A stretch of 40,708 nucleotides of DNA, from contig DATGJN010000031.1 of NCBI GenBank assembly GCA_035295165.1, forward strand, positions 1 through 40,708, written 5' to 3'. Numbering within the stretch: the stretch's first letter is position 1; each line of letters begins with the position of its first letter. Under the pieces are notes generated by a model. The model did no database searches. It was not told where the DNA came from and saw nothing but the letters and a program-made list of their open reading frames with translations. A program made the position numbers and the translations under genes. Positions 22,491 through 32,898 of this stretch are shown piece after piece. The stretch is from a bacterium (GTDB lineage: Bacteria > Sysuimicrobiota > Sysuimicrobiia > Sysuimicrobiales > Segetimicrobiaceae).

Positions 22491-23573
22491 ATGCCGGCGG
22501 AGATAGACGTTGAGGTGCGCGACCTGACAAAGCGGTTTGGCGCCGTGCTCGCGGTAGATCACGTATCCTTGCAAATCCGTAGAGGAGAGTTTTTTTCCAT
22601 CCTCGGCCCGTCGGGCTGCGGAAAGACGACGACGCTTCGCATCATCGGTGGATTTGAGTTCCCTTCGGAGGGTGATGTCTTTCTTCGCGGGTGCATGGCC
22701 ACCGGTGTTCCTCCGTACCGCCGGTCGACGAACATGGTGTTTCAACAACTGGCGCTGTTCCCTCATCTCAGCGTGTTCGAAAACATCGCGTTCGGGTTGC
22801 GTGTCCGGCGTACCCCCGCGCGGGATGTCCACCGCAAGGTGGCGGCGGTCCTGGGACTCGTCGATCTCGTAGGTTTGGGAGACCGGAGTATCCGACATCT
22901 GTCGGGAGGACAGAAACAGCGGGTTGCCATCGCGCGCGCCCTTATCAACGAACCTGCGGTTCTGTTGTTGGATGAACCGCTCGGCGCTCTTGATCTCAAG
23001 CTACGCCTTCAGATGCAGAGCGAGTTGAAGGCGCTACAACACCGGCTCGGTACGACTTTCATATATGTCACGCATGATCAAGGCGAGGCTTTAGTAATGT
23101 CCGATCGGATCGCGGTGATGCGCGGCGGCCGAGTGGAACAGATCGGTACCAGCTACGAGATCTATGCCCGACCACGGACCCGCTTCGTCGCAACGTTTAT
23201 CGGTGAAGCGAACGTGCTCGAAGCGCGTGTCATCGGTGCGGAGGCCGACGGAATGCTCCGGGTAGACTGTCACTCTCTTCGCGTGCTCGTGGGTGCTGCC
23301 GATGCACCGGCCAGTTCTGGCACGGCACTTGCGCTGTCCATCCGCCCGGAACACGTCAAGATCGGGCGCGCAGCTGACTACTATCCTAATCGCTGGGAGG
23401 GGACGGTGCAGGAAGTCATCTTCATGGGGGCGATCATCCGGTGTCGGGTGCGGATCGCCGCGTCGTGCGTCGTGACGGCGGAGGTTCACAGCGACCAGGC
23501 GGACGGGTTGAGCCCTGGGGCGAAATTGCAGATCGGTTGGGCGCGCGAGAGCGCCGTGCTGCTTCGCGAGTAG
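22491..23573 (+). CDS. ABC transporter ATP-binding protein (PotA type)
   Basis: 360 aa. The ATG at 22491 gives the usual family start ([20 protein letters not shown]) and length; an in-frame TTG at 22443 is possible and neither has a strong ribosome site. Walker A is GPSGCGKTT, then the Q-loop ([13 protein letters not shown]), signature [15 protein letters not shown], Walker [13 protein letters not shown] and the H-loop THD. The C-terminal TOBE region (about 240-360) is present. It energises import with the two permeases that follow. Confidence 0.92.
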   Translation: MPAEIDVEVRDLTKRFGAVLAVDHVSLQIRRGEFFSILGPSGCGKTTTLRIIGGFEFPSEGDVFLRGCMATGVPPYRRSTNMVFQQLALFPHLSVFENIAFGLRVRRTPARDVHRKVAAVLGLVDLVGLGDRSIRHLSGGQKQRVAIARALINEPAVLLLDEPLGALDLKLRLQMQSELKALQHRLGTTFIYVTHDQGEALVMSDRIAVMRGGRVEQIGTSYEIYARPRTRFVATFIGEANVLEARVIGAEADGMLRVDCHSLRVLVGAADAPASSGTALALSIRPEHVKIGRAADYYPNRWEGTVQEVIFMGAIIRCRVRIAASCVVTAEVHSDQADGLSPGAKLQIGWARESAVLLRE

Positions 23574-23588
23574 GGCAAGGGCACCGCG

Positions 23589-24479
23589 GTGACGACGGCT
23601 GGAGGATCCCGCCACCTGCGACATCTCCGACAGCGGTTCGTACAGGTGCCGCTGCTGATGCCGGCCATGACCCTGACTCTCGGGATTTTCTGGGTCGCCA
23701 TGGCGGTCTTGCTGGTGCTCAGCGTGTATCCGTTCCTGAGCGAGACGCCGCGGTTCACGCTCGCCGGATGGCAGAAGTTCGTGACGGATGAGTTCTACTG
23801 GCACGTCGTCCGGACAACGCTCACGCTGGCCTTGCTGGTCACCGGGCTGACGCTCATCGTAGGGTACCCGGTCGCGCAGGCAATCACACGCATCCGCCGC
23901 CCGGGCATTCTCGTGATGATTTATGTCGTACTGGTGTCTCCTATCCTGGTGAGTGTGGTTGTGCGCACTTACGGGTGGCTGTTACTTCTGTCCAAACAGG
24001 GGCTGCTCAATTTTGCGCTGCTGCGACTAGGGATCGTGCGCGATCCTGTTTCGCTTATTTTCAACATGACCGGCATTCTGATTGCGATGGTCCACATTCT
24101 GCTGCCGTTCATGGTCTTTCCCATTCTTAGCGTGATGACTCAGCTGGACCCGGACTTGAAGCAGGCTGCGGGCGATCTGGGCGCGAGTCGTTGGGTCACG
24201 TTCCGACGGGTCACGCTTCCGCTCACACTCCCAGGCATCATCAGCGGCTGTCAGATCGTTTTCACTCTCACCATCAGCGCGTTCGTGACGCCGTTTTTTA
24301 TGGGAGGCGGCAGGGTGCAAGTGTTAAGTGGTCTGATTTTCCGAGACGTCGAGGGCGTTAATCTGTCATTTGCGTCGGTCGTGGTTTTCATCACGCTCGG
24401 GCTGATCGTGTCCATCCTGATCCTCACCAATCGGTTGACGCGACAGATCTACGAGCGTGCGGATGTGTCCCGGACATGA
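23589..24479 (+). CDS. ABC transporter permease (PotB type)
   Basis: 296 aa with about six membrane helices (first LTLGIFWVAMAVLLVLSVYP; last FITLGLIVSILILTN). The EAA loop that contacts the ATPase is present (KQAAGDLGASRWVTFRRVTL). It starts with GTG 15 bases after the ATPase gene; the ribosome site is weak, suggesting coupling. The stop overlaps the next permease by four bases (ATGA). Confidence 0.9.
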   Translation: MTTAGGSRHLRHLRQRFVQVPLLMPAMTLTLGIFWVAMAVLLVLSVYPFLSETPRFTLAGWQKFVTDEFYWHVVRTTLTLALLVTGLTLIVGYPVAQAITRIRRPGILVMIYVVLVSPILVSVVVRTYGWLLLLSKQGLLNFALLRLGIVRDPVSLIFNMTGILIAMVHILLPFMVFPILSVMTQLDPDLKQAAGDLGASRWVTFRRVTLPLTLPGIISGCQIVFTLTISAFVTPFFMGGGRVQVLSGLIFRDVEGVNLSFASVVVFITLGLIVSILILTNRLTRQIYERADVSRT

Positions 24480-25321
24480 GACCAAGGGCGGTGGACTATG
24501 TCGCGACGGCGCAGTTCCTCTGGTTGGCACTCGTGCTTCTCTTCGTGCTGGCACCGATCGCGTTGATTGTTGTGTACGCGTTCAGCAGCGCGCCGTACGG
24601 TGTCTTTCCCCCGCCGGGGCTTTCCACGAAGTGGTTTGTAAAGTTATTTCACCAAGACGATCTGACTCATGCGGCTCTGAACTCGCTGATCGTCGCCCTA
24701 GCGACCATGGCCGTCAGTCTGATGGTGGGCACCCTTGCCGCGTTGGCGCTCGTGCGGTATCGGTTCTTCGGGCGGGAGCTGGTTCGGGCGATGTTTCTTG
24801 CGCCGTTGATCGTGCCGCGGATTGCCCTCGGGGTCGGGATACTTATCTACGTCGTGCTCCTGCATCGTTTCGGGGGCCTGGACAGCGTGGTTATGGCACA
24901 CGTCATGGTCGCACTGCCGTTCGTGATCTCCGTGCTTTCCGCGAGCCTGATCGGCGCCGACCGCGTGTTGGAGGAGGCGGCGATGGACCTGGGCGCGACG
25001 CCCGTGGAAACATTCTTTCGTGTCGTGCTCCCCCAAATCCGGACCGGACTCATTGTCAGCGCATTCTTTGCGTTCATCACCTCCTGGGACGAAGTCGAGA
25101 CCTCCATTTTCCTTGTGAAGACCCACAACATCGTGCTCCCCGTGGCGATGTTCTATTACCTCGAGCACTATCAGGACCCGGTCATCGCTGCGCTGTCCGT
25201 CTTCCTGATTGTGATTGCGCTTGCGGTTGCGGTGATGCTCGTCGTGCTGCTGAAACCCCGCGAATTGCCGCAGGTGCTGGGGAACAGAGAGCCGGAGCCG
25301 GACTCGGGCGCGACCGCTTGA
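24476..25321 (+). CDS. ABC transporter permease (PotC type)
   Basis: 281 aa, about six membrane helices. The EAA loop is EEAAMDLGATPVETFFRVVL. A Pro-rich extracytoplasmic segment follows helix 1 (FSSAPYGVFPPPGLSTKWF), as usual in PotC-type permeases. ATGA overlap with the upstream permease gene indicates translational coupling. It forms the heteromeric channel with the preceding permease. Confidence 0.9.
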   Translation: MRPRAVDYVATAQFLWLALVLLFVLAPIALIVVYAFSSAPYGVFPPPGLSTKWFVKLFHQDDLTHAALNSLIVALATMAVSLMVGTLAALALVRYRFFGRELVRAMFLAPLIVPRIALGVGILIYVVLLHRFGGLDSVVMAHVMVALPFVISVLSASLIGADRVLEEAAMDLGATPVETFFRVVLPQIRTGLIVSAFFAFITSWDEVETSIFLVKTHNIVLPVAMFYYLEHYQDPVIAALSVFLIVIALAVAVMLVVLLKPRELPQVLGNREPEPDSGATA

Positions 25322-25380
25322 GGCGCAGTGCGCAGTGCCCATACGCCACTTCGTGGAGACCGACGGATCGGAGGTGAACG

Positions 25381-26742
25381 GTGACCGCAAGAGCGACACT
25401 CGAAGCACACGTGGATCGTGATCTGCCTACCACGCTCGAAGATCTTCGGCGGCTGGTTGCTATCCCGTCCGTGGCGGCGCAGCGGAGAGGGATCCGTGAG
25501 GCCGCCGAAGCCGTGGCGGCTCTCTTGCGTGCAGCCGGGGGAGCCGTGACCGTGTTAGAGCATGGCGGCGCGAACCCCGTCGTCGCCGCTGAATTTGCCG
25601 GACGGTCAGCCAAGACACTGCTCTTCTACGACCACTACGACGTGCAACCGGCCGACCCGGTTGACGAGTGGACGGTTCCACCCTTCGACCTGACCCAGCG
25701 TGATGGGTTGCTGCTGGGGCGGGGCGTCGCCGACAACAAGGGGGATCTGCTCACTCGCATCGCTGCGATCCGGGCCATCACGGCAGTTGATGGGGGACTC
25801 CCCTGCCGGATCAAGTTTGTCATCGAGGGTGAGGAAGAGATCGGAAGTGTCAATTTCGGTGCCGTGGTGCGCGCCCACGCGAAGCTCTTGGCGGCCGATG
25901 CGTGCGTGTGGGAGTACGCGGAGCGGGACTCGACCGAGCGGTTGCACATGGTGTGCGGATGCAAGGGCATCTGCTACCTTGAACTCGAGGCTTGCGTCGG
26001 CCACGTCGATCTTCACTCCATGTTTGGGGCGTTGGTGGAAGGGGCTCCCTTTCGCTTGGTCCACGCGTTGCATACGTTCAAAGACGAGCGCGGCACGGTG
26101 CTCATCCCGGGGCACTACGATCGTGTTCGGCGCCCCACCGCTGAGGAGACGGAGGCGGTCCAGCGGATTCCGCTGGATGTTGTGGAGGATGTCCGCCGCC
26201 AGTTCGAACCGGCACGACTGCTCGGGGAAGTCGATGGACCGAACGCGGTTCGGCAACTGTTTTTCGCGCCCACGTGCACGATCTGCGGAATCTGGGGCGG
26301 GTACACTCAGGAAGGGCAAAAAACCGTTCTTCCGCGCGCGGCGCATGCGAAAGTCGACTTTCGCCTCGTCCCGGATCAGGATCCACACGAGGTGGCGCGC
26401 AGCGTGCGAAAACACCTGGACGTCCTCGGATACACGGACATCTCGCTGACCGTGCTCGCCGCCGAGTTCCCTTGGCGCACCGATCTCTCGGACCCGTTCG
26501 TGCGATTGTCTCAAGAGGTCGTCGAGGAATCGACCGGACGGACGGTGATCGTGTCTCCCACGTCCGCCGGCACGGGCCCACGTCATGATCTGGCGCCGCT
26601 GCTCAAGGTGCCGGTCGTGAGCATTGGGGCCGGGTACTGGAAGTCTCGTTCGCACGCTCCCGACGAGAGCCTGCGGCTGAGCGACTTTCGGGAGACGGTT
26701 CTGATGCTGGCGCACCTCATGTACCGCTTCGGGGCTCAATGA
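25381..26742 (+). CDS. M20 family metallopeptidase/amidohydrolase
   Basis: 453 aa from the GTG at 25381, preceded by GGAGGTG. The di-zinc site is intact: His85 and Asp87 (YDHYDVQPA), Asp118 (GRGVADNKG), the Glu pair in IEGEEEIGS (about 149-153), an acidic residue near VWEYAE, and His in SRSHAPDES. The lid domain is of the dipeptidase/carnosinase type. M20 enzymes cleave dipeptides, N-acyl or N-carbamoyl amino acids; next to a hydantoinase cluster a carbamoyl- or acyl-amino-acid substrate is plausible. It is in the operon between the transporter and HyuA. Confidence 0.88.
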   Translation: MTARATLEAHVDRDLPTTLEDLRRLVAIPSVAAQRRGIREAAEAVAALLRAAGGAVTVLEHGGANPVVAAEFAGRSAKTLLFYDHYDVQPADPVDEWTVPPFDLTQRDGLLLGRGVADNKGDLLTRIAAIRAITAVDGGLPCRIKFVIEGEEEIGSVNFGAVVRAHAKLLAADACVWEYAERDSTERLHMVCGCKGICYLELEACVGHVDLHSMFGALVEGAPFRLVHALHTFKDERGTVLIPGHYDRVRRPTAEETEAVQRIPLDVVEDVRRQFEPARLLGEVDGPNAVRQLFFAPTCTICGIWGGYTQEGQKTVLPRAAHAKVDFRLVPDQDPHEVARSVRKHLDVLGYTDISLTVLAAEFPWRTDLSDPFVRLSQEVVEESTGRTVIVSPTSAGTGPRHDLAPLLKVPVVSIGAGYWKSRSHAPDESLRLSDFRETVLMLAHLMYRFGAQ

Positions 26743-26793
26743 ATGCACGCGCGGCGGGGCGGCGCACGTCCGGCAGCACGAGGAGGCGAGAGG

Positions 26794-28845
26794 GTGGATA
26801 AGAGTTATCGGTTAGGCGTCGATGTGGGAGGGACGTTTACAGACTTGACCCTGGTGGACGAGCACGACGGTCGCGTACACACGCTCAAGCTGCCGACCAC
26901 GCCGGCCGAGCCGGCCACTGCCATCCTCCAAGGCATCGACGCGATTTGCCGTCGTGGAGGCGTCCCGGTGTCCTCGGTCCGTCAGTTCGTTCACGGGACG
27001 ACGCTCGCAACGAACACGATCATCGAGCGATCGGGCGTTCCCACGGGTCTCCTCGTGACGAAAGGATTCCGGGATGTGCTGGAGATCGGCCGCTTGCGCC
27101 TACCGAGCACAACCAACTTCTACGGCGACAAGGCGATCCCGCTGGTCCCTCGGAAATGGGTCGCCGAGATCGGTGAGCGACTGCTCGGCGACGGAAGAGT
27201 CTATGCGAAGCTCGATCCGGCCGAGGTTCGGGCCGCGGTGCAACGCCTCGTGGGCCAGGGAATCCAAGCCATCGCGGTGTGCTTCTTGCATTCCTACAAG
27301 AACGCAGAGCACGAGCGGCAAGCGGTGGCGCTCATCCGGGAGGAGTTCCCGCAACTGTTTGCGTCGGCGTCCCACGAAGTGCTGTCGCAGCAACGGGAAT
27401 ATGAGCGGGCGCTCGTGACGGTGTTCACCGCGTACATCGGCCGCAGGATGGAAGGGTATTTGGCCCGATTGCAGCAGGGCTTGCGCGATAAGGGGTTAAC
27501 GACCAAGTTCTTCGTCACGCGGTCAAACGGCGGCATGATGACCGCCGACACCGCCGCCCTTTCGGCGGCGTCGACCCTCCTCTCCGGCCCCGCGGCCGGG
27601 GTCATTGGCGCCGCTTATATCGGGAAGCTTGCTGGGTTCGAACGCCTGATCACCCTTGATATGGGTGGCACCAGCGCCGACGTGGCGGTGATCAACCGCG
27701 AGGTTGAATTCTCGACCGAAAATCAGGTGGGAGACTTTCCGGTCATCATGACGGCGGTCGACATCTCGTCGATCGGCGCCGGCGGCGGATCGATTGCGTG
27801 GGTAGACTCGGCACAGGTGTTGAAAGTCGGCCCGCAGAGCGCTGGCTCCGAACCCGGACCAGCGTGCTACGGGCGGGGCGGGCAGCACCCTACCGTCACG
27901 GACGCGTACGTGACGCTCGGCTTGATCGATCCGTCGAGATTCCTTGGCGGGGAGATGCCGCTGCAGCCGGATCTCGCCCATCGTGCGCTGACCCGGTTGG
28001 GAGTCCAGTTGGAGCTCAGCCCGGTCAGTACGGCGGAGAGCATCCTCGAGGTGACGACGGCCAAGATGTACGCGCAGTTCTCCCCCCTGATGGCGCGAAA
28101 AGGGTTCGATCCGCGAGATTTCACCCTGTTGGCCCATGGCGGCGCGGGACCGACGCACATCTTCATGCTGGCGCGGGAACTCGGCGTGCGTCAGGTGATC
28201 ATTCCGCCCAGCCCCGGGACGTTGTGTGCACTCGGCGGTGTGGTCGCCGACATCCGGAGCGATTTCGTGAAGACGGTCTATCGCAACACACATGAGACCA
28301 CGGCCGACCAGTTGGAAGGGGAGTTTCTCGAACTCGAGAAACGCGCCAAGAGTTGGTTCCTCTCAGAGGTGCGCGGCGGCGAGCTGACAGCTCAACACTA
28401 TCTCCTGCGCACGGCGGACATGCGTTATCTTGGCCAGGCGTTCGAGATCAACGTCGCGCTGCCCTCGAAAATCGGCGACCTGCGCGAGGTCCTCGAGGCG
28501 TTTCATGCCCGGTATCTCGCGATCTACGGGTATTCGGACGCCGATGCGACCGTTGAGCTGGTCAACATTCGTAGCACGGTGGTGGGCGTGGTACCCAAGC
28601 CTCGTCTGTCTTGGGACCGTCAATCGTATCGACCAGGGGGGCGCAAGGGATCGACCGCGTCGCGGGAGATCCAGTTCGATCACAAACCATGGGTGGCGCG
28701 GGTCTTCGATCGCAGCGACCTCGCACCGGACGCTTCGTTCGAAGGGCCGGCGATCGTCGAGCAGTACGATACGACCACGTTTGTGCCCCCGGGGTTCGTG
28801 GTCACCGCCGACCGCCACGGCAACTTGATCGGAACGAGCGTCTGA
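26794..28845 (+). CDS. hyuA: Hydantoinase/oxoprolinase family protein, HyuA subunit
   Basis: 683 aa from the GTG at 26794, which has AGGAGGCGAG upstream; a longer frame to 26743 is only low-complexity sequence. It has the hydantoinase A layout: an N-terminal domain opening YRLGVDVGGTFTDLTLV (phosphate-binding loop), a second phosphate motif LITLDMGGTSADVAVI and an adenosine-side LLAHGGAGPTH, then the C-terminal beta domain. The family opens cyclic amides such as hydantoins or 5-oxoproline with ATP, or carboxylates ketones. The stop adjoins the HyuB start directly. Confidence 0.9.
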   Translation: MDKSYRLGVDVGGTFTDLTLVDEHDGRVHTLKLPTTPAEPATAILQGIDAICRRGGVPVSSVRQFVHGTTLATNTIIERSGVPTGLLVTKGFRDVLEIGRLRLPSTTNFYGDKAIPLVPRKWVAEIGERLLGDGRVYAKLDPAEVRAAVQRLVGQGIQAIAVCFLHSYKNAEHERQAVALIREEFPQLFASASHEVLSQQREYERALVTVFTAYIGRRMEGYLARLQQGLRDKGLTTKFFVTRSNGGMMTADTAALSAASTLLSGPAAGVIGAAYIGKLAGFERLITLDMGGTSADVAVINREVEFSTENQVGDFPVIMTAVDISSIGAGGGSIAWVDSAQVLKVGPQSAGSEPGPACYGRGGQHPTVTDAYVTLGLIDPSRFLGGEMPLQPDLAHRALTRLGVQLELSPVSTAESILEVTTAKMYAQFSPLMARKGFDPRDFTLLAHGGAGPTHIFMLARELGVRQVIIPPSPGTLCALGGVVADIRSDFVKTVYRNTHETTADQLEGEFLELEKRAKSWFLSEVRGGELTAQHYLLRTADMRYLGQAFEINVALPSKIGDLREVLEAFHARYLAIYGYSDADATVELVNIRSTVVGVVPKPRLSWDRQSYRPGGRKGSTASREIQFDHKPWVARVFDRSDLAPDASFEGPAIVEQYDTTTFVPPGFVVTADRHGNLIGTSV

Positions 28846-30828
28846 ATGGGTACCGATCGGGTCTTCCTCGAGGTGCTCAAGCACCGCGTCCAATCCATCG
28901 CCGAAGAGATGGCGTCGGTCGTGGCCCGGACGGGCTATACGGTCTTTGTGAAGGAGACCCAGGACTTTGCGACGGCCCTCGCGAGTTGCGCCGGCGAGGT
29001 ATTCGCGGCTCCGGTCAACATCGGCACCACGCTCGGCATCGGTCGCCCGGTGCACCGTGCCGTGTCCGCCGTCGATGATCTCGAACCGGGCGACATCATC
29101 ATCACCAACGATCCGTATTCGACGAACGGCATGTCCACACACCTAACGGACATCTTTCTGATCAGGCCGATTTTCGTGGACGGGCGGTGTCTGTGCCACG
29201 CACTTGCGTTCATCCACTCATCCGATGTGGGCGGTAAGGTTCCCGGGAGCATCTCCCCCACGAGCTATGACATTTTTCAAGAGGGCCTGCGGATTCCGCC
29301 CCTCAAGCTGTTTCGGGCAGGCGCATTGAACAAGGACATCGTGTCGCTGCTGCTCCGTAACTGCCGGATCCCGGATCAAAACTGGGGAGACCTCAGGGCC
29401 CTGCTGGCGGCGTTGCAGATCGCGCAGGAACGCGTCGCAGAACTGGTGGGACGATACGGGTCAGCGGCCCTGGAGAACGGGATTTCAGACCTACTCGATT
29501 ACGCCGAAGCGCAGGCACGCGAGCTCATCCGCGCCATTCCGGACGGAGTCTACGAGTCGTGGGACTACCTTGAGGCGGATACCGGGCGCCAAGAGATGAT
29601 TCGCATTCGCGCCCGCATGGAGGTCAAGGAGGATCGGATCGAGGTCGACTTCAGCGGGACCGCTCATCAGGTACGGGCGGCGTTCAACCTCCCCACCTGC
29701 GGGGAGAAGCGCCATTACCAGCTGGTGAACTCGTTCGTGCGGTTCTTTCGCACGCTGCGTCCGGACATTCCCTTCAATAGCGGCTTGGTACGTCCGATAT
29801 GCTGCCACGCGCCGGTCGGCAGCCTGCTGAATCCCGTGGAGCCCGCGGCAACCGGCGTCCGCGCTGCGACGATGTGCAGGGTCTTGGATGTCACGATGGC
29901 CACGTTGGCGCAGGCCGCGCCGGACATGATCCCATCGGCGGGCGCCGGTCAGGGCTGTATCGTGCTCCTCATGACGCCGGATGCCGCCGCCGGAAAGATC
30001 AAGGTTGGCGTCGTTCAGCCGCTCGTGGGTGGTTCGGGGGCGCGGCCGACGAAAGACGGCATTGACGGAATCGACTTTCACAACGGGTTCACTGTGAACA
30101 TCCCCACCGAGGTCCTCGAGACCGATATGCCTGTGCTGGTCGAGCGCTACGGCCTTCGGCCGGGGTCCGGCGGCGCGGGGCGGTATCGCGGTGGCTGCGG
30201 ATCCGAACTGTTCGTCCGCATCTTCACCCCGGACACGGTGATGACGGCGCGGGGAATGGAGCGACAGCTGTTCCGGCCCTGGGGGCGTCTTGGCGGAAGA
30301 CCGGGCACACTGTTCGAAGTCGCGCTCCGGCGAGCGGGCGGCGAGCCAGTCCAACTAGGAAAGATTGACGAGCTCCTCCTGCAACCCGGCGACGTGGTCG
30401 AGTTTATGACGCCGGGCGGCGGCGGATACGGCGACCCACTCGAGCGCGATCCCGCGCGGGTGCTGTTTGACGTGGAGGCCGAACTCGTGTCCGAGCGGGC
30501 GGCACTTGCAGACTATGGCGTGGTGATGCACGACGGGCGTGTCGATGGTCACGCGACGCAGCTCGAGCGGGCCGCGCGGGTGCGGCACGTCGACGAGTTC
30601 GACATTGGCGAGGAACGCGAGACATACGAGCGGCGGTGGCCGGACAAGCTCCAGACGCTCATCATCCAATCGCTCGCACAGTATCCGGTTCCCATGCGTG
30701 GGTTTCTGCGTGCCCAGCTTGTCGAGCGCCTGCACAGTCGCGAAGGTGGGGGCGTCGACAGCCGCGCTCAAGTGGACGAGGTGCTGCACGACTTGGTGCG
30801 TTCGACCGAGCTCAGGTTCTCTCCGTGA
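28846..30828 (+). CDS. hyuB: Hydantoinase B subunit, first copy
   Basis: 660 aa. The whole length fits the hydantoinase B family: VFLEVLKHRVQSIAEEMASV, GYTVFVKETQDFATALA, DIIITNDPYSTNGMSTHLTD, FIHSSDVGGKVPGSISP, the central NSGLVRPICC region and the Gly-rich C-terminus (RYRGGCGSELF, MTPGGGGYGDPLERDP). It starts at the base after the HyuA stop, so the two are made together and probably form a complex. Another HyuB follows. Confidence 0.9.
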   Translation: MGTDRVFLEVLKHRVQSIAEEMASVVARTGYTVFVKETQDFATALASCAGEVFAAPVNIGTTLGIGRPVHRAVSAVDDLEPGDIIITNDPYSTNGMSTHLTDIFLIRPIFVDGRCLCHALAFIHSSDVGGKVPGSISPTSYDIFQEGLRIPPLKLFRAGALNKDIVSLLLRNCRIPDQNWGDLRALLAALQIAQERVAELVGRYGSAALENGISDLLDYAEAQARELIRAIPDGVYESWDYLEADTGRQEMIRIRARMEVKEDRIEVDFSGTAHQVRAAFNLPTCGEKRHYQLVNSFVRFFRTLRPDIPFNSGLVRPICCHAPVGSLLNPVEPAATGVRAATMCRVLDVTMATLAQAAPDMIPSAGAGQGCIVLLMTPDAAAGKIKVGVVQPLVGGSGARPTKDGIDGIDFHNGFTVNIPTEVLETDMPVLVERYGLRPGSGGAGRYRGGCGSELFVRIFTPDTVMTARGMERQLFRPWGRLGGRPGTLFEVALRRAGGEPVQLGKIDELLLQPGDVVEFMTPGGGGYGDPLERDPARVLFDVEAELVSERAALADYGVVMHDGRVDGHATQLERAARVRHVDEFDIGEERETYERRWPDKLQTLIIQSLAQYPVPMRGFLRAQLVERLHSREGGGVDSRAQVDEVLHDLVRSTELRFSP

Positions 30829-30900
30829 TTGCGCGCACGACTGCGCGGGCGGCGGGGCACCTCGAATCGATCTGCGGATTGCGAAGGAGGTAATGGACGC

Positions 30901-32898
30901 ATGGCCCGTGACGGGGTATTTCTCGAGGTGTTTCGCAATCGGGTGCAGGCCATCATCGACGAGACGGCGTCGGTGATTTTTCGGACAGGGTACACCGTCT
31001 TCGTCAAGGAAACCCAGGACTTCGGCGCCGTGCTCTTCACGCCTGAGGGTGAGGTCTTCGCCATGCCCTTGAAGGTCGCGGTCGCCTTGGGTGTCGGCAT
31101 GCCGTGTCGGGCCGTGGTCGAGGCGATTGAGAATTGGCAAGAAGGCGATGTGGTGGTCACCAACGACCCATATTCGACTAAAGGCATGGTGACGCACCTG
31201 GCGGACATCTACTTGGTGAAACCCATTTTTGCCGGAGGACAACTCCTATGTTTCGTGTCGACCTTCATTCACTTTAGTGACGTGGGCGGCAAGGTGCCTG
31301 GGAGTGTGACGCCGGCGTGTTATGACGTCTACCAAGAAGGCCTGCGGCTTCGCCCGATCAAGTTGGTCGAGCGCGGCCAGCTGAACCAACAGCTGCTCGA
31401 TCTGATTCTGGACAACTGCCGGATCCCGGACCAGAACTGGGGCGATTTCCGGGCGATGTTTGCCGGGCTGAACACGGCAGAGCGGCGTGTGCACGAGCTC
31501 GTCGACCGGTACGGACTAGACGCCGTGTCCAAAGGGATCGGGCAGGTCTTGGACTATGCGGAGCGGAGGAGTCGCGAGCTGATCCGTGAGATCCCCGACG
31601 GCACGTACGAAGCCTGGGACTACATGGAGAGCGACGGTTTTTCTGACCGGCCGATCCGCATTCGACTGCGGATGACCGTGCAGGGGGACGAGCTGCATCT
31701 TGATTTCACGGGGACCGATCACCAAGTGCGCGGTGCGATCAACATGCCGAGCTTCAACGCTCCGGGTCACTTTATGCTGAGCCCGACCATTACACGATTC
31801 TTCCACACCCTGGACCCCGGATTGCCGTACAATAGCGGGTTGGTCCGACCGATGCGTCAACAGATTCCGACGGGTAACCTGTTGAATCCCGAGGCAGGGG
31901 CAGCGTGCGGTGTGCGCGCGGCGACGATGAACCGCGTGCTCGATGTCACGCTCGCGACGTTGAGCCAGGCGTCCCCGGACAAGCTACCCGTCGCGGGCGC
32001 TGGGCAGGTTTGTATCGTGCTGCTTTCAACGCTTGACGTGAAAACCGGCGTCCGCAAGGTCGGTGTCGTACAGCCAATTACCGGTGGATCGGGGGCGCGC
32101 CCCTGGAAGGACGGCATCGACGGCAACGACTTTGGCGGGGGATTTCTTCGCAACATTCCCTCAGAGACGATCGAGACGGAGATGCCGATTCTTGTCGAGC
32201 GCTACGGGTTGCGACCAGATTCCGGGGGCGTGGGGCAGTACCGGGGCGGCTGCGGGAACGAGCTACGAATTCGCGTCTTTGCTCCCGAGACCATCCTGAC
32301 CGCGCGCGGCCAGGAGCGAAGTCGGTTCCGACCGTGGGGGCGGCTGGGAGGGTTCCCGGGCTCGTTGGGCATCGCGATCGTAAACCAGGATACCCCGGGC
32401 GAGCGGCGGATTCACATGATTGACGAGCTGTTGTTAAATTCTCAGGATACGGTCACCTTCCGCTCGCAAGGCGGAGGAGGGTTCGGGAGCCCGCTTGAAC
32501 GGCGCTCTGACGCCGTGCTGTCGGATGTGTCAGCTGGCCTCGTGTCCGCAGAGGTAGCCCGAGACAACTACGGCGTCATCGTGGTCGACGGCCGGGTCGA
32601 CGAGGACGCGACCGAGCGGTTGCGGGCCTCGCTCCGGGACGAGGCGCGGTTTAGCGTGCAAGCCTTCAACTATGGGGACGAACGGGCGGCGTTCGAAGAA
32701 ACGTGGGGCGATGCGGCCTACTCCGCGTTGATCGAAGCGATCGCGGCGTACCCGGTGGCGTTGCGGTGGATTCTCAAGCAGGCGGTCATGAAGGCCGTGG
32801 AGGAGAAGGGCGGCGAACGGCCACGGGCTGTGGCGAGCGACGTTCGCGAGCTCACCCGAGCGTTGGTGCAAACGTTCGCGGGTGCCGGCGAATCATGA
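30901..32898 (+). CDS. hyuB: Hydantoinase B subunit, second copy
   Basis: 665 aa. The ATG at 30901 is preferred because AAGGAGG lies upstream and it aligns with the first copy (VFLEVFRNRVQAIIDETASV). The two HyuB proteins are alike throughout, including GYTVFVKETQDFG, VTNDPYSTKGMVTHLADIYL, NSGLVRPMRQ and YRGGCGNELRIR, but they are clearly diverged. This is an old duplication, not a recent one. Both keep the family motifs, so both may pair with the single HyuA, giving two enzymes or one mixed complex. The stop overlaps the regulator start (ATGA). Confidence 0.9.
   Translation: MARDGVFLEVFRNRVQAIIDETASVIFRTGYTVFVKETQDFGAVLFTPEGEVFAMPLKVAVALGVGMPCRAVVEAIENWQEGDVVVTNDPYSTKGMVTHLADIYLVKPIFAGGQLLCFVSTFIHFSDVGGKVPGSVTPACYDVYQEGLRLRPIKLVERGQLNQQLLDLILDNCRIPDQNWGDFRAMFAGLNTAERRVHELVDRYGLDAVSKGIGQVLDYAERRSRELIREIPDGTYEAWDYMESDGFSDRPIRIRLRMTVQGDELHLDFTGTDHQVRGAINMPSFNAPGHFMLSPTITRFFHTLDPGLPYNSGLVRPMRQQIPTGNLLNPEAGAACGVRAATMNRVLDVTLATLSQASPDKLPVAGAGQVCIVLLSTLDVKTGVRKVGVVQPITGGSGARPWKDGIDGNDFGGGFLRNIPSETIETEMPILVERYGLRPDSGGVGQYRGGCGNELRIRVFAPETILTARGQERSRFRPWGRLGGFPGSLGIAIVNQDTPGERRIHMIDELLLNSQDTVTFRSQGGGGFGSPLERRSDAVLSDVSAGLVSAEVARDNYGVIVVDGRVDEDATERLRASLRDEARFSVQAFNYGDERAAFEETWGDAAYSALIEAIAAYPVALRWILKQAVMKAVEEKGGERPRAVASDVRELTRALVQTFAGAGES

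Noticed and set aside
25606-31242. Long antisense frames (for example 25606-26748, 29491-30354, 30355-31242 on the minus strand)
   Set aside because: They are shadows of high-GC coding sequence opposite well-recognised M20 and HyuB genes.
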